Below are positions 26,743 to 38,427 of a stretch of 64,000 bases of DNA, one piece after another. The notes beneath the pieces were generated by a model. It was not told the DNA's origin. It saw only the letters and a list, made by a program, of their open reading frames with translations, and did not search any database. Origin of the DNA: Kitasatospora sp. GP82 (GTDB lineage Bacteria > Actinomycetota > Actinomycetes > Streptomycetales > Streptomycetaceae). The DNA lies in NCBI RefSeq assembly GCF_029892105.1, contig NZ_JARZAJ010000014.1, forward strand, positions 62,001 through 126,000. The letters run 5' to 3'. The stretch's first letter is position 1; the number at the start of each line of letters is the position of its first letter. The position numbers were made by a program, and so were the translations under genes.

Positions 26743-28266
26743 TCAGGAAGGGCCGCTCTCCGGGGTGACGGCGCTCAACGGCGCCGCCAGCGACTCCAGG
26801 CTCCGCCGCTCCGCCCGCACGCCGATCGCCGCCTCCACGCCGCCCGCCGCCACCATCAGAGCCGCGCCGATGCAGAAGGCGAGCGTGGTGTCCGAGGTGG
26901 TGCCGTTGCTCACCAGGCCGTTGAAGAGCAGCGGCCCGCTGATACCGCCGATCGCCGTTCCGACGGCGTAGAAGAAGGCGATGCACAGCGCCCTGGTCTC
27001 CAGCGGAAAGATCTCACTGACCGTCAGGTAGGCCGCGCTGGCCCCGGCGGAGGCGAGGAAGAGCACCGCCGTCCAGCAGGCCGTCATGGTGACGGCGTCC
27101 AACGAGCCGCGCTGGAACAGCCAGGCGGTGCCGAAGAGCAGGACCCCCGAGCCGGCGTACGTCCCGGCGATCATCGGCTTTCGGCCCACGGAGTCGAAGA
27201 GGTGGCCGAGCAGCAGCGGGCCGAGGAAGTTGCCGACGGCGATGACTGCGAAGTAGTAGCCGGTGTCGCCCACGGGGACGTCGAAGAAGGTGGTCAGGAT
27301 GACGGCGTAGCCGAAGGTGACCGAGTTGTAGAGGAACGCCTGGCCGACGAAGAGCGCCAGCCCCAGCACCGTCCGCCGCGGGTAGCGGCGCAGCACCGTG
27401 CGCGCGACGGTGATGAAGCCGAGCGGCGGACGCCGCCGGATCACGATGGCCTCCTCGGCCCGGGGCAGTGGCTCACCGGTCCGGGCCTCGATCTGCTGCT
27501 CCGCCTCGGCCACGATCCGCTCGGCCTCCTCGGCCTGCCCGTGGGTGAACAGCCAGCGCGGGCTCTCCGGGACATGACGGCGCACCAGCAGGATCGCCAG
27601 CCCGAGTACGACCCCGATCGCGAAGGAGAGCCGCCAGCCCACATCGGTCGCGAACAGGGCGGTGTTCAGCAGGGCGATCGAGGCGAAGGCGCCGAGCGCC
27701 GCACCGATCCAGAAGCTGCCGTTGATGATCAGGTCGATCCGGCCGCGCACCCGGGCCGGGATCAGTTCGTCGATCGCGGAGTTGATGGCCGCGTACTCAC
27801 CGCCGATCCCGAAGCCCGTGAAGAAGCGGCAGAGGAAGAAGAACCAGGCCGTCCAGGAGAAGGCGGTGACGGCCGTGGCCGCGAGATAGACCGCCAGTGT
27901 CACCATGAAGAGCTTCTTGCGTCCGAGCCGGTCGGTCAGCCAGCCGAAGAACAGTGCCCCGCAGCAGGCACCCGTCACATACAGGGCCGCCGCCCAGGTG
28001 GTGACCTGTGCGGAGCTGATGGCCAGGCCGCTGCCGTGCTCGGACAACCGCCCGGCCATGTTGCCGACGATCGTCACCTCAAGGCCGTCCAGGATCCAGA
28101 CCGTGCCCAGACCGATGACGATCCGCCAGTGCCACGGCGACCACGGCAGGCGGTCCAGCCTGGCCGGTACGTCCGTGCGGATGTCCGGCTCGCCCGCCCC
28201 CGGCGCGCTGCGCTGCCGTTGACTGCCCACCCCGCCGGCACCGCCCACCCCGCCGACCTCCGACAT
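26743..28266 (-). CDS. MFS transporter, sugar-porter/organic-acid type
   Basis: 507 residues from the ATG at 28266. Twelve membrane helices in two halves; the MFS loop motif is [13 protein letters not shown] after helix 2 and its repeat is [12 protein letters not shown] after helix 8. A long charged central loop ([20 protein letters not shown]) is typical of the sugar-porter and related families. Substrate unknown. It is divergent from an SDR gene, with a degraded monooxygenase piece and an iron-box-like site between them. Confidence 0.85.
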   Translation of the reverse strand: MSEVGGVGGAGGVGSQRQRSAPGAGEPDIRTDVPARLDRLPWSPWHWRIVIGLGTVWILDGLEVTIVGNMAGRLSEHGSGLAISSAQVTTWAAALYVTGACCGALFFGWLTDRLGRKKLFMVTLAVYLAATAVTAFSWTAWFFFLCRFFTGFGIGGEYAAINSAIDELIPARVRGRIDLIINGSFWIGAALGAFASIALLNTALFATDVGWRLSFAIGVVLGLAILLVRRHVPESPRWLFTHGQAEEAERIVAEAEQQIEARTGEPLPRAEEAIVIRRRPPLGFITVARTVLRRYPRRTVLGLALFVGQAFLYNSVTFGYAVILTTFFDVPVGDTGYYFAVIAVGNFLGPLLLGHLFDSVGRKPMIAGTYAGSGVLLFGTAWLFQRGSLDAVTMTACWTAVLFLASAGASAAYLTVSEIFPLETRALCIAFFYAVGTAIGGISGPLLFNGLVSNGTTSDTTLAFCIGAALMVAAGGVEAAIGVRAERRSLESLAAPLSAVTPESGPS

Positions 28267-28418
28267 GGTCGCCTCCGTTGTTCTCCGGTACCGCCTCGGC
28301 CGTCGCTGCGAGTACCCCGGTTCTGTCGGTTCTCCAACCGGAGGACCCCTGCTTTCCCCCGTACGAGCGACCGGTTCACCGCGATGTCCGAGGCACTGGT
28401 GGGGTGTGCTCCTTACGG

Positions 28419-28437
28419 ATAAGGTGAGCCTTGCTAT
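28419..28437. promoter_or_regulatory. Partial iron-box-like site
   Basis: On the minus strand the core AGGCTCACCT matches the centre of the DmdR/IdeR iron box (TTAGGTTAGGCTNACCTAA), with only partial agreement in the flanks. It lies upstream of the flavin-monooxygenase remnant and 150 bases upstream of the MFS start, so it may be left over from a lost iron-regulated gene. Confidence 0.3.
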
Positions 28438-28447
28438 GCGTCGGACA

Positions 28448-28611
28448 CGGACCACGTCGGGCTGCCACTGAAGACCGTCCTCGAGCAGCTGGACCTGCTC
28501 GGCGAGGAGGCCGTGCCCGTACTGCGCAAGGAGTTCGCCAACCAGCGGCTGGCCGACGTCCCGGCCGGACCCACCCACGCCGGGCTCCTCGCCCGGCGCG
28601 ACGCCGGCTGA
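28448..28611 (+). pseudogene. Luciferase-like flavin monooxygenase, C-terminal fragment
   Basis: About 53 residues, [20 protein letters not shown], then [20 protein letters not shown] and THAGLL, match the last helices of LLM-class FMN-dependent oxidoreductases. The barrel and FMN site are missing. Confidence 0.6.
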
Positions 28612-28696
28612 TCCCGGGCATGACGCCGACCTGGCAGTCAACGCCTTTGCCACAGGGGCCGGTTGGTGCGCCGGGGCCCTGGCATACACTCCCGGC

Positions 28697-29635
28697 ATGG
28701 TGAACAGTTTGTGGGACGTGCGTGACATACCCGATCTCACCGGGAAGACCGCCGTGGTCACCGGGGGGAACAGCGGGATCGGCTACCACGAGGTACGTCA
28801 GCTGGCCGCCCGAGGCTGCCGGGTACTCCTCGGCGCGCGGAACCCCGAGAAGGGCGAGGCGGCCCTCGCCCGGCTGCGGGCCTCGGTGCCGCAGGGCCGG
28901 ATCGAACTTGTCCAGGTGGACCTGGCCGACCTCGACTCGGTCAAGGCCGCCGCCGAACAGGTCGCCGGCGTGCTCGACGGCGGCCTGGATCTGCTGATCA
29001 ACAATGCCGGAGTGATGGCCGTCCCGTCCCGGCAGACCACCGCCCAGGGCCTCGAACTCCAGATCGGCACCAACCACTTCGGACACTTCGCGCTCACCGG
29101 ACACCTGCTGCCGCTGCTCACCAAGCGCCAGAGCAGTCGGGTGGTCACGGTCAGCAGCCTGGCCCACCGCACCGGCCGGCTCGACTTCGGCGACCTCCAG
29201 GCCGAGCACGGCTACCGGGCCTGGAAGGCGTACAGCGCATCCAAGCTGGCGAACGCCGTCTTCGTCCTGGAGCTCCAGCGCCGACTCGCCGCGGCCAATC
29301 TCGCCATCACGAGCCTGGGCGCCCACCCGGGCGTCTCGGCGACCGAACTGGCCGACAAGGGACCGAGCCTGGCGGGCGGCAGCATCCTGTCGGCGCCCAC
29401 CTCCTGGTTCACCCGCCTGATCGGCCAGCCCGCCGAGCGCGGTGCGCTGCCCGTGCTGCGCGCGGCCACCGACCCCTATGCGATCGGCGGCAGCTACTAC
29501 GGGCCGCTCGGCCCCGGCGAGATGCGTGGTGCGCCAGGCGTGGTCGCCTTCCGGCGCAACGCGTACGACGTCCGGCTCGGGCAGCGGCTCTGGGCGGAGT
29601 CCGAGCGCGTTACCGGCGTGGCCTTCGAGCTCTGA
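28697..29635 (+). CDS. Short-chain dehydrogenase/reductase
   Basis: 312 residues. The cofactor motif is TGGNSGIG (residues about 23-30), NNAG follows, and the catalytic Ser-Tyr-Lys lies in [11 protein letters not shown] and [10 protein letters not shown] (YSASK). The sequence resembles retinol-dehydrogenase/WW-domain-oxidoreductase-like SDRs, which accept lipophilic carbonyls. Its role is unknown; the next gene, an alpha/beta hydrolase, follows after 165 bases. Confidence 0.9.
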   Translation: MVNSLWDVRDIPDLTGKTAVVTGGNSGIGYHEVRQLAARGCRVLLGARNPEKGEAALARLRASVPQGRIELVQVDLADLDSVKAAAEQVAGVLDGGLDLLINNAGVMAVPSRQTTAQGLELQIGTNHFGHFALTGHLLPLLTKRQSSRVVTVSSLAHRTGRLDFGDLQAEHGYRAWKAYSASKLANAVFVLELQRRLAAANLAITSLGAHPGVSATELADKGPSLAGGSILSAPTSWFTRLIGQPAERGALPVLRAATDPYAIGGSYYGPLGPGEMRGAPGVVAFRRNAYDVRLGQRLWAESERVTGVAFEL

Positions 29636-29800
29636 CCGGCTGCTGCTGACTGGCTGGTCTGACCGGCGGGTCTGATCAGCTGCTCGGTCGACGGCGTGGC
29701 CGTGGCCGGTCTCCGGTTGCGCCGTGGGCCGATGCGGATCATCTTCCAGGGGTTGGCGCGTTCCCCGATCGGACGGTCATGGGAGTCAGGAGGGCATGAG

Positions 29801-30493
29801 GTGCGGGTGGTCTTTGTGCATGGGGCCTGCGTCGAGGACGGCGCCTGGTGGTGGCATCGCATGGTCGAGCCGCTGAAGGCGCGCGGGCTGCGCTCGGTGG
29901 CGGTGGAGCTGACCAGTGCGGGGCGCGGCCCGGTGGCCGAGCTCGGCGACCTCGATGACGACATCCGGGCCGTGCGCGAGGTCCTGGTGGGCGATGACGA
30001 GCCCGCGATCGTCGTCGCCCACTCCTACGGGGGCATGGTCGCCACCGGGGCGGCAGCCGGGGTCCCGGCCGTTCGCCACCTGGTCTATGTCACCTCGGTC
30101 CTGCCCGAGCCCGGCGAGACGCTGGGCTCCCTGGCGGGCGCCGGGCCGGGCCCGTGGATGGCGGTGTCGCCGGACGGCACGCTCACGGTCCGGCCCGAAC
30201 AGGCCGCGGAGATCTTCCTCCATGACTGCGAGGATCCCGAGGTCGTGGCGGGCGCGGTGGCCAGGCTGGTGCCGCAGTCGCTCCGAGTGCTGGGCCAGAG
30301 CCCGGCACGGGCGGCCTGGCGGGACTGCCCCAGTACCTATGCGGTCTGCGCGGAGGACCGCGGCACGCCGCCGCAGTGGCAGCGTGAGCGCGCCGCTCGC
30401 GCCGACCGGGTGGTCGAGCTGCCCACCGGACACCATCCCTTCCTGTCCCACCCCGGACTACTGGCGGATCTGCTCGCCGAGACGGCCGGCTGA
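29801..30493 (+). CDS. Alpha/beta hydrolase
   Basis: 230 residues from the GTG at 29801, with AGGAGG seven bases upstream. The oxyanion motif VFVHGACVEDGAWWWHR is at the N-terminus; the nucleophile Ser is in IVVAHSYGGMVATG and the His in LPTGHHPFLSHP. It is close to the small esterase/salicylate-esterase-like hydrolases of actinomycetes. Confidence 0.88.
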   Translation: MRVVFVHGACVEDGAWWWHRMVEPLKARGLRSVAVELTSAGRGPVAELGDLDDDIRAVREVLVGDDEPAIVVAHSYGGMVATGAAAGVPAVRHLVYVTSVLPEPGETLGSLAGAGPGPWMAVSPDGTLTVRPEQAAEIFLHDCEDPEVVAGAVARLVPQSLRVLGQSPARAAWRDCPSTYAVCAEDRGTPPQWQRERAARADRVVELPTGHHPFLSHPGLLADLLAETAG

Positions 30494-30520
30494 CCGGGGC
30501 GCCGCGGGTGTGCGAGCGGC

Positions 30521-31039
30521 GGCACCGCGTACGCGCCGCAGGCCCACATCGCCACCTGTGCCGCCGACGCCCGGCTGATGCTGTCCGTCCTCGTAAGCAG
30601 GACCCCGGACGCGGACGCCAACGCGAGCCCGAACAGCGGACAGAGCCCCGCGCCTCCGGCCGGGGACCGTCCGCTGCGGATGGCCCTCTCCGTCCGCTGC
30701 CCGACCCCGGGCATCGCGGTCGACCCGCACTTCGCCGCAGCCGTACGCGACACCGGTCGCCATCTCGCCCAGGCCGGTCACCGTGTCGCCCGCGCCGAAG
30801 CTCCCTACCCGTGGTGGCTCGGCGCCGCCTCCGTCGGGCGCCGGCTGGCCGGAGCAGCCGCCGATGCACGCGGACTCGACCCGAACCTGCTGAATGCGCG
30901 CACCCGCCGCCACACCGCCATCGGCCGTGCCGTCGCCCGCGCCGGACTGGTCCGTCCGTCCCAGCGCACCTGCTGGCAGCAGAGCCTGGACCGCTTGTTC
31001 GCGCAGTTCCCCCGCGCCCCTGACGTAGTGCAGGGGTGA
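30521..31039 (+). pseudogene. Amidase signature enzyme, C-terminal fragment
   Basis: The plus strand encodes AADARLMLSVLVSRTPDADA, then DRPLRMALSVRCPTPGIAVD, YPWWLGAASVGRRLAGAAAD and LDPNLLNARTRRHTAIGRAV. This corresponds to the region of amidase-signature proteins beyond the Ser-Ser-Lys triad. The catalytic N-terminal half is gone and the end is replaced by a short unrelated tail. Confidence 0.6.
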
Positions 31040-31203
31040 GGTCTGCGGTACAGGAGCCGGGCCGCTGCGCCGTCGTCACCGCTTCCCACCTGGGGCGGAC
31101 GGGCGTACGGTGACGGGACGACGTCGTGCGCGGACCTCGGCCGGGCGGCCGGGCCCGCACCGTCGCCGGTCCAGCATCGTCGCGCAGGCGGTGGAGGCGA
31201 CCC

Positions 31204-32712
<1,509 letters not shown>

Positions 32713-32734
32713 GCCGGGCGGCCGGAGCCGGGGG

Positions 32735-34396
32735 TCAGAGCTTGCAGAGCCCCTGGCTGTAGTCGACGGTCGCGGCAGCCTGCGAGTACTTCCACTCGGG
32801 AGCCAGCAGCCCGGCGTCGAGCTGGGCGGCGGCGTTCCGATCCTCGACGATGTAGCCGAAGTCCTCCAGCCAGGCCGGGTAGAGGTTCTTGGAACCGATG
32901 TAGAAGGCGGAGCCGTCGACCGAGACCAGCTTGTGGTGCAGGGCGAAGGGCTTGCCGTCCGCCCAGGTCGCGGTCGGGGCGGCGCGGAAGGAGGCCAGCT
33001 GGAGGTTCTGGCACATGGCGGTCTTCGCCTGGGCGGCCCCGCCGGTCAGCTTGGCGAGCCGGGCCTGGAGCGTGTCGCCGACCTCCGAGAGGGACTTGAT
33101 CTGCGAGTAGCCGCCGCTGCCGACCGCACCCCGGTTGGCGGGGTCGCTGACCACGATGCGGACCTTGACCCCGGCGGCCAGCTTGGCGGCGAGGGTGTCG
33201 TAGAGGCGGATGTCGTAGCGGGGCAGCGGCGGGCAGGTGCCGTTCACGTCCTGCTGCGAGATCTCGATGTGGCTGTCGGCACCGGCGATCAGCGCCCGCA
33301 GCGCGCTCTCCTCCGGGTTGACGGTCTCGTAGTCCCGGTCCGCGTTGGTGTTGTCGTGCAGGTTGACCGGGCCGCAGGCGGTGTCGGCGGAGGCCCGTGG
33401 GGCGGGCCGGTAGGTGGAGAGCGGGTCCTTGTCGCGCATGCCGACGCCCAGGCCGCCGACGGCGATCACGGGGACACGGCCCGTGCTCGGTGCGGGTGCG
33501 GGGTTGCGGTCCTGCTCCATGGTCGGCATGCAGGCAGCGCCGTTGGAGGAGGCGAACCAGGCGGCGGAGAAGACGCCGGTGTTCTGGCACGTCCAGGTCC
33601 ACAGCGTGTCCAGGTACCGGCCGGCCGAGGTGGCGGCCGGGCCGGTCAGTGCGAGGTCGACGTCCGACACCGGGTGGGTGGTGTCGATGTAGTCGTCCTT
33701 CCAGCCGTTGATGCCGCCGGTGACCACGCTCCGGCCGTCGACCACCAGCAACTTGGAGTGGTTCCAGGAGAAGGCGGTCTTCGAGGTGGTCATCGAGGCC
33801 ACGGTGAGCTTGATGCCGGGCGCGGCGCTGCCGAGCTTGCGGACCAGCTCGTCGCGGTAGGAGGAGGGCACCGCGCTGATGTTGTAGAGCGGCGCGGCCC
33901 CGACCAGGATGCGCACCTGGAGCTTGTTCCCGGCGGCCACTGCGGCCTTGAGGCCGTTGACGATCGCGTCCTGGAACGCACCGTTGGGGAAGGGGGCGAG
34001 GGTGGAGATGTCGACCGTGCGCGTTGCCCCGGCGATGTTCTCGGTCACCTTGGCCAGCAGCTTGCGCGTGCCCGGCCGGTCGGTGCAGCCGGCGTCGCCC
34101 CAGCAGCCGGGGGTCTGCAGCAGCCAGCCGCTCTCGTCTCCGGCCGGGGCGTCGAGGGCGTTGCCGTCGGTGCGCTGCCAGACCGAACCCTCAAGACCGG
34201 GGGAGACCTGGCGCAGCGTCTGCTCGACGGCGTCGAGGTGCCTGGTCGCCGAGCCTGCGGCGGAGTCGGCGGCGCCCGTGCGGGCATCGTCCGCGAAGGC
34301 GGGGGTGGCAGCTGCGGGCACCGCGCCGAATATGGCGGCACCGGCCAGCACTGTCCCGGTGATACGGCGGAGGTGTTGGGGCTGGAGGCGGAGCAA
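32735..34396 (-). CDS. Secreted phospholipase D
   Basis: 553 residues from a TTG at 34396 (AAGGA upstream). A signal peptide (cleavage near AFADD) and two HKD catalytic motifs are present: [20 protein letters not shown] at about residue 230 and [20 protein letters not shown] near residue 480. Length and layout equal the well-known exported streptomycete PLDs, which hydrolyse and transphosphatidylate phospholipids outside the cell. A tandem 11-base repeat array upstream resembles a PHO box, suggesting induction at phosphate starvation. Confidence 0.93.
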   Translation of the reverse strand: MLRLQPQHLRRITGTVLAGAAIFGAVPAAATPAFADDARTGAADSAAGSATRHLDAVEQTLRQVSPGLEGSVWQRTDGNALDAPAGDESGWLLQTPGCWGDAGCTDRPGTRKLLAKVTENIAGATRTVDISTLAPFPNGAFQDAIVNGLKAAVAAGNKLQVRILVGAAPLYNISAVPSSYRDELVRKLGSAAPGIKLTVASMTTSKTAFSWNHSKLLVVDGRSVVTGGINGWKDDYIDTTHPVSDVDLALTGPAATSAGRYLDTLWTWTCQNTGVFSAAWFASSNGAACMPTMEQDRNPAPAPSTGRVPVIAVGGLGVGMRDKDPLSTYRPAPRASADTACGPVNLHDNTNADRDYETVNPEESALRALIAGADSHIEISQQDVNGTCPPLPRYDIRLYDTLAAKLAAGVKVRIVVSDPANRGAVGSGGYSQIKSLSEVGDTLQARLAKLTGGAAQAKTAMCQNLQLASFRAAPTATWADGKPFALHHKLVSVDGSAFYIGSKNLYPAWLEDFGYIVEDRNAAAQLDAGLLAPEWKYSQAAATVDYSQGLCKL

Positions 34397-34428
34397 GATC
34401 TGAATCCTTTGCGAACGACTAACGTGAT

Positions 34429-34461
34429 GTTGACTTTACGGTAACTTGATGTTCAGTCAGC
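34429..34461. promoter_or_regulatory. PHO-box-like direct repeats upstream of phospholipase D
   Basis: Three contiguous 11-base units, GTTGACTTTAC, GGTAACTTGAT and GTTCAGTCAGC, resemble PhoP direct-repeat units (consensus near GTTCAYYYRGC). A weaker unit, ACTAACGTGAT, precedes them at 34418-34428. They lie 33-65 bases upstream of the phospholipase start. The fit is best for the last unit and approximate for the others. Confidence 0.5.
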
Positions 34462-34632
34462 ACCCGCCGAGTGGCGGATGCGCTCCGCAGGCCGATCCGG
34501 GAGACCCGTCGAGTGCCGGCGGCAGGCGGTGGAGAGCGCGGCCCCTTCGACGGGGCGGCCGGGCCCGAGGTGTTCGGGGTGCGGCGGGAGTCCTGTCGTG
34601 AAGGGAGTTCGTGCTCGAACGCGTACCCCTGA

Positions 34633-34872
34633 CGCGCGCCCACACCAAGGGGGTTCACCCCATGCAACGGTGACGCCTACTGCAACCCGCCGGGCCGCCA
34701 CTGCGTCGTCCGTGACGATCCGCCGCTGACCGTCGACAACCGGCTCGACACCGCCGTCATCGTCGGGGCCTCCAGCGACTGCACGGGGACGGACAACCGG
34801 GTGGTCGCCCGCGACCAGGTCCACACGATGCCCAACGGCCATTCCGTGTGCACCTGGCACGACGGCTCGTAG
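34633..34872 (+). pseudogene. Possible remnant of a small exported Cys-containing protein
   Basis: An open frame with no visible start encodes CNGDAYCNPPGRHCVV, then LTVDNRLDTAVIVGASSDCT and HTMPNGHSVCTWHDGS. The five Cys and amphipathic strands suggest a folded secreted protein rather than chance, but the 5' end, including any signal peptide, is missing after a stop at 34630. No family is recognised. Confidence 0.35.
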
Positions 34873-35263
34873 GCACGGGCAGCCACGAACCGGGTCGGTG
34901 TCGCAGGGAACCCGGACATGCACCGTCCGGGGGAGCGGGAATCGGCCACTCGGGGGCGGTCGGCGGTGGGATGCGCCGGCGGCGCAGGGGGAGTTGTGTG
35001 ACTGGTGGGAGGCCGCTCACGGCGAGGCGCGGAACGGTGTTCGAAGCTCCGCTTCGGTGGGTGCCGTGTGGAGCGGCCCTGGCCGGGCGGGTATGCGCCC
35101 CTCGTGTGGACTCGGTGTGCGCCGGAGCGAGTGGCAGCGCCCCGGTCGATGGGCCGATGCGCTGTGGCGCGCCGCCGAACTTGACGGCATCCGGCCAAAG
35201 CGCCCGAAGCAGTGGCCCGCGCCGCGCCGGTCCCCCTAGGCTCCGTTGCGTGAACGAGGCGTT
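34873..35263. other. Intergenic region before the lanthipeptide operon
   Basis: About 390 bases without a supportable gene. It is presumed to carry the operon promoter, but no clear -35/-10 pair was found. The repeat array at its right end is listed separately. Confidence 0.4.
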
Positions 35264-35308
35264 GCGCCAAGTGACGTCACGCCAAGTAGCGTCACGCCAA
35301 GGATAAGT
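35264..35308 (+). repeat. Three 15-base direct repeats upstream of lanKC
   Basis: GCGCCAAGTGACGTC, ACGCCAAGTAGCGTC and ACGCCAAGGATAAGT follow each other without gaps, sharing CGCCAAG. They end 138 bases before the lanKC start. Regularly phased repeats here could be a regulator-binding array for the operon; no cognate regulator is encoded nearby. Confidence 0.6.
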
Positions 35309-35446
35309 GACGAGGCGTCAGTTTCACGTCGACTGCGTGTCGGCTGCCGGGGCCGTGCCGTGCCTCCGGCCGGATGCGTCGGCCCAAGCCTGATTCGGCC
35401 CCGCACGGATGACCTGAGCACACTCCCGCGACCGAGGGGATTTGTT

Positions 35447-38143
35447 GTGGACATGCGGTACGAGGCGTACTCCTACGCCGATCCGCTCTTCTACGACTCA
35501 CCAGTCCGGTGGGCCTCCCACGACGAGTTCGCGGCGGTGGCCGAGTCCCTGCCGCTCGGCTGGGTGAGCCAGGACCGGGACGTCTGGGTGACGGTCCAGC
35601 CCGCCGATGTCCAACTCCCCGACCAGGGATGGAAAGTCCACGTCTCCGCCTGCCTGGACAACGCCGAGCAGGTGCTGGACGCGGTCCGCGCCTACTGCCT
35701 GCGGGAGGGAGTCCCGTTCAAGTACCTGCGCGGGCTGCCGATCCTCCAGGTCCAGAACGCCAAGTACGCCGCCCGGGGATCGAGCGGGAAGTTCTGCACC
35801 CTGTACCCGCTGGACGAGCACGGGTTGGAGCGCTGCCTCCAAGAGCTGGGGTCCGAGCTGTCCGGGCAGCCGGGCCCCTACATCCTCAGCGACCTGCGCT
35901 GGAAGGACGGCCCGCTCTACCTCAGGTACGGCGCCTTTCTCGAGCGCTGGTGCCGCAGCGAGACGGGTGAGCAGGTCCTCGCGCTCGCCACACCCGACGG
36001 CAGGCTGGTGCCCGACGTCAGGGCCGCCGTCTTCGAGGTGCCGGACTGGGCCCCCGTACCGGACTTCCTGCGCCCGGTTCTGGACAGTCGCCGCTCCGGC
36101 GGCGGCACGCTGCCCTACCAGGTCGAACGGGCCCTGCACTTCTCCAACGCCGGTGGCATCTACCTGGCCCGCGACCGCGCGGACGGCACCCGCGTGGTGC
36201 TCAAGGAGGCCCGTCCGCACGCCGGTCTCGACCAGCGCGGCACCGACGCGGTCAGCCGGCTCCGGCACGAGCACGACATCCTCACCCGACTGGCAGGAGT
36301 CCCTGCCGTACCCGTCCTGCACGGCCAACTCACCGCCTGGGAACACCAGTTCCTGATACAGGAGTACGTGGAAGGCACCACCCTGAACGAGTGGCTGGCC
36401 CACAACTACCCGCTGGTCCACCCGGATCCGGACGAGAGCGCCATCGCCGAGTACACCCGCAGGGCGCTCGACATCCTCGGCCAGGTGGAACGCGGGCTGG
36501 CCCAGATCCACGCCCGGGGAGTCGTCTTCGGCGACCTGCACCCCCGCAACCTGATGCTCCGGCCGGACGGATCCGTCGTCTTCATAGACTTCGAACTCGC
36601 CAGTCCGACAGCGGAGTTCGTCCGCCCGGCGCTCGGCGCGGCCGGCTTCGCCGCCCCCTCGGGCGCCACCGGAACCGAACTCGACCACCATGCGCTGGCC
36701 GCCCTGCGACTGTGGCTGCTGCTTCCGCTCCAGCAGCTGCTGGCCCTCGATCCCGGCAAGACGGACGAACTCGTCGACGCGGTGGAGCGCCGCTTCCCGC
36801 TCCCCGCCGACTACGGTGAGCCGATCCGGGCCCGCCTCGCCCGCCCTGCCCAGCCGCCCCGGCCCGGGCAGGAGGAGATCGGTGCCCGCCGCGCGGAGCT
36901 CACCGAGCTGCTCACCGCCGAAAGCCCGGACTGGAAGGCCATCCGCGACTCGCTGGCCGCCGGTATCGCCGCCACCGCGACTCCGGAGCGACTGGACCGG
37001 CTCTTCCCCGGCGACGTCGCCCAGTTCACCCAGGACTCCCTCGGCCTCGCCTACGGCGCGGCCGGAGTCCTCTACGCCCTCGACGCCACCGGGTGCCACC
37101 TCGATCCCGCGCACCTCGACTGGCTCACCGAGGCCGCCAGGCGCAGCCCGGCCCGGCCCGGTCTGTACACCGGCGGCCACGGCACGGCGTATGTCCTCGA
37201 CCTTCTCGGCGCCCGCGCCGCGGCCCTCGACCTGCTCGACCGGCTGAGCACCGTCCCGGCCAGGCCGCCGGGCACCGTCCCGGCCCAGCGCTCGGCTTCC
37301 TCACCGGTGCACCGCTCCGGCACCGCACCGACTCAGCCGCTCGGCGCCGATCTAGCCGGAGGCAAGGCCGGGATCGCCCTGGCCCTCCTGCACTTCGCCG
37401 AGGCAGCCGATCCGGCGCTGCTGGAGCGCGCCGTCGAGTTCGCCGAAGTCGCCGCCGACGCCCTGACCGGCCGGGATCCCGGCGCGGCTACGGCCACGCC
37501 GACACCAGGACCGGCCAAACCCGGGCTGATGCACGGGGCCAGCGGTGCCGCCCTCGCCCTGCTCCGCCTCTACGAGCACACCGGCGACTCCCGACTGCTG
37601 GACCGCGCCGAAGCCGCTCTGGCCCACGACCTGGAACGCTGCGTCAGCGCGGGGGACGGCACCGTCCAGGTGCACGACGGCCTGCGGGTCCTGCCCTATC
37701 TGGAGGGCGGCAGCGCCGGAATCGGCCTGGTCCTGGACCAGTTGCTGACACACCGTCCGGATTCGCCCCTGAGCGTCCACGGTCCCGCGCTGGTTCGGGC
37801 GGCAGAGCCCGAATTCATCATCCAGCCCGGCCTGTTCAACGGGCGGGCGGGCCTGCTCGGCTACCTCGGCCGGCTGCGGAACGCCCCGGACCGTGACCGC
37901 TGCGCCGACCGCGCCGACCGTCACCGGCGGCTGCTCAGCTGGCACCAGGTCTCCTATCGGGGCCATCTCGCCTTCCCCGGGGACCAGTTGCTGCGGCTGT
38001 CGAGCGACCTGGCCACCGGCTCGGCCGGAGTCCTGCTCGCGCTCGGCACCGTCCTGGCCGGAACGCCGTTCCTGCCCTGGACGGCCCCCGCGAGCCGCCC
38101 CCGCACCGCCCCGCCGTCGGCGACCGACCTGCCGACGCCGTGA
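35447..38143 (+). CDS. lanKC: Class III lanthipeptide synthetase LanKC
   Basis: 898 residues from the GTG at 35447, six bases after GAGGGGA. Three parts are visible. Residues 1-~215 are the phospho-Ser lyase region (MRYEAYSYADPLFYDSP; KVHVSACLDNAEQVLDAV; FKYLRGLPILQVQNAKYAAR). About 220-500 is a Ser/Thr kinase with the ATP Lys in VVLKEARP (about 253), the catalytic loop GVVFGDLHPRN (about 362) and the metal motif FIDFELA. About 510-898 is a LanC-like cyclase (YTGGHGTAYVLDLLG; LMHGASGAALALLRLYEHTG) without the Cys-Cys-His zinc site, as usual for class III. It would phosphorylate, eliminate and cyclise the adjacent 40-residue precursor. Confidence 0.95.
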   Translation: MDMRYEAYSYADPLFYDSPVRWASHDEFAAVAESLPLGWVSQDRDVWVTVQPADVQLPDQGWKVHVSACLDNAEQVLDAVRAYCLREGVPFKYLRGLPILQVQNAKYAARGSSGKFCTLYPLDEHGLERCLQELGSELSGQPGPYILSDLRWKDGPLYLRYGAFLERWCRSETGEQVLALATPDGRLVPDVRAAVFEVPDWAPVPDFLRPVLDSRRSGGGTLPYQVERALHFSNAGGIYLARDRADGTRVVLKEARPHAGLDQRGTDAVSRLRHEHDILTRLAGVPAVPVLHGQLTAWEHQFLIQEYVEGTTLNEWLAHNYPLVHPDPDESAIAEYTRRALDILGQVERGLAQIHARGVVFGDLHPRNLMLRPDGSVVFIDFELASPTAEFVRPALGAAGFAAPSGATGTELDHHALAALRLWLLLPLQQLLALDPGKTDELVDAVERRFPLPADYGEPIRARLARPAQPPRPGQEEIGARRAELTELLTAESPDWKAIRDSLAAGIAATATPERLDRLFPGDVAQFTQDSLGLAYGAAGVLYALDATGCHLDPAHLDWLTEAARRSPARPGLYTGGHGTAYVLDLLGARAAALDLLDRLSTVPARPPGTVPAQRSASSPVHRSGTAPTQPLGADLAGGKAGIALALLHFAEAADPALLERAVEFAEVAADALTGRDPGAATATPTPGPAKPGLMHGASGAALALLRLYEHTGDSRLLDRAEAALAHDLERCVSAGDGTVQVHDGLRVLPYLEGGSAGIGLVLDQLLTHRPDSPLSVHGPALVRAAEPEFIIQPGLFNGRAGLLGYLGRLRNAPDRDRCADRADRHRRLLSWHQVSYRGHLAFPGDQLLRLSSDLATGSAGVLLALGTVLAGTPFLPWTAPASRPRTAPPSATDLPTP

Positions 38144-38244
38144 ACCTGCCGCCACGGCGGCACACTTCGGGCACCCAGGTGCCCCCACCGACCCCCGGCG
38201 GTCCCGCCGGGAGGAACCAGAAGATCCGAACAGAGGAGAACACC

Positions 38245-38367
38245 ATGGAGATTCTCGACCTTCAGGGTCTGGAAGCACCCGAGATTCCCGCCGAGGAGAC
38301 CGCTCCCAGCACTCTCAGCGTCGTCAACTGCGGTGTCAGTACCGTCAGCACCATTCTCTGCCTCTAA
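38245..38367 (+). CDS. lanA: Class III lanthipeptide precursor with two SxxSxxxC motifs
   Basis: 40 residues from the ATG at 38245 with AGAGGAGA upstream. The leader has the LDLQ-type recognition box (MEILDLQGLE) and acidic residues (EIPAEE). The core STLSVVNCGVSTVSTILCL contains two complete Ser-x2-Ser-x3-Cys motifs, STLSVVNC and STVSTILC, separated by Gly-Val. In this family each motif can give a labionin or a lanthionine plus a dehydroalanine. The spacing equals that of the labyrinthopeptins, but there is no third Cys for a disulphide, and the side chains are aliphatic as in SapB/AmfS-type surfactant peptides. No protease gene is adjacent to remove the leader. Confidence 0.93.
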   Translation: MEILDLQGLEAPEIPAEETAPSTLSVVNCGVSTVSTILCL

Positions 38368-38427
38368 TACCCGGCACAGCCCTTACCGACTGACCACCGC
38401 GCCCGGCAGCACCTGCCGATGACGCGG

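Noticed and set aside
28419..28437. Functional iron box controlling the MFS or SDR gene
   Set aside because: Only the ten-base core agrees with the DmdR consensus and the flanks do not; its position fits neither gene well. It is kept only as a low-confidence site.
26743..28761. 672-residue version of the MFS transporter
   Set aside because: The extra N-terminal residues before 28266 have no membrane or conserved character and cover the monooxygenase remnant on the other strand.
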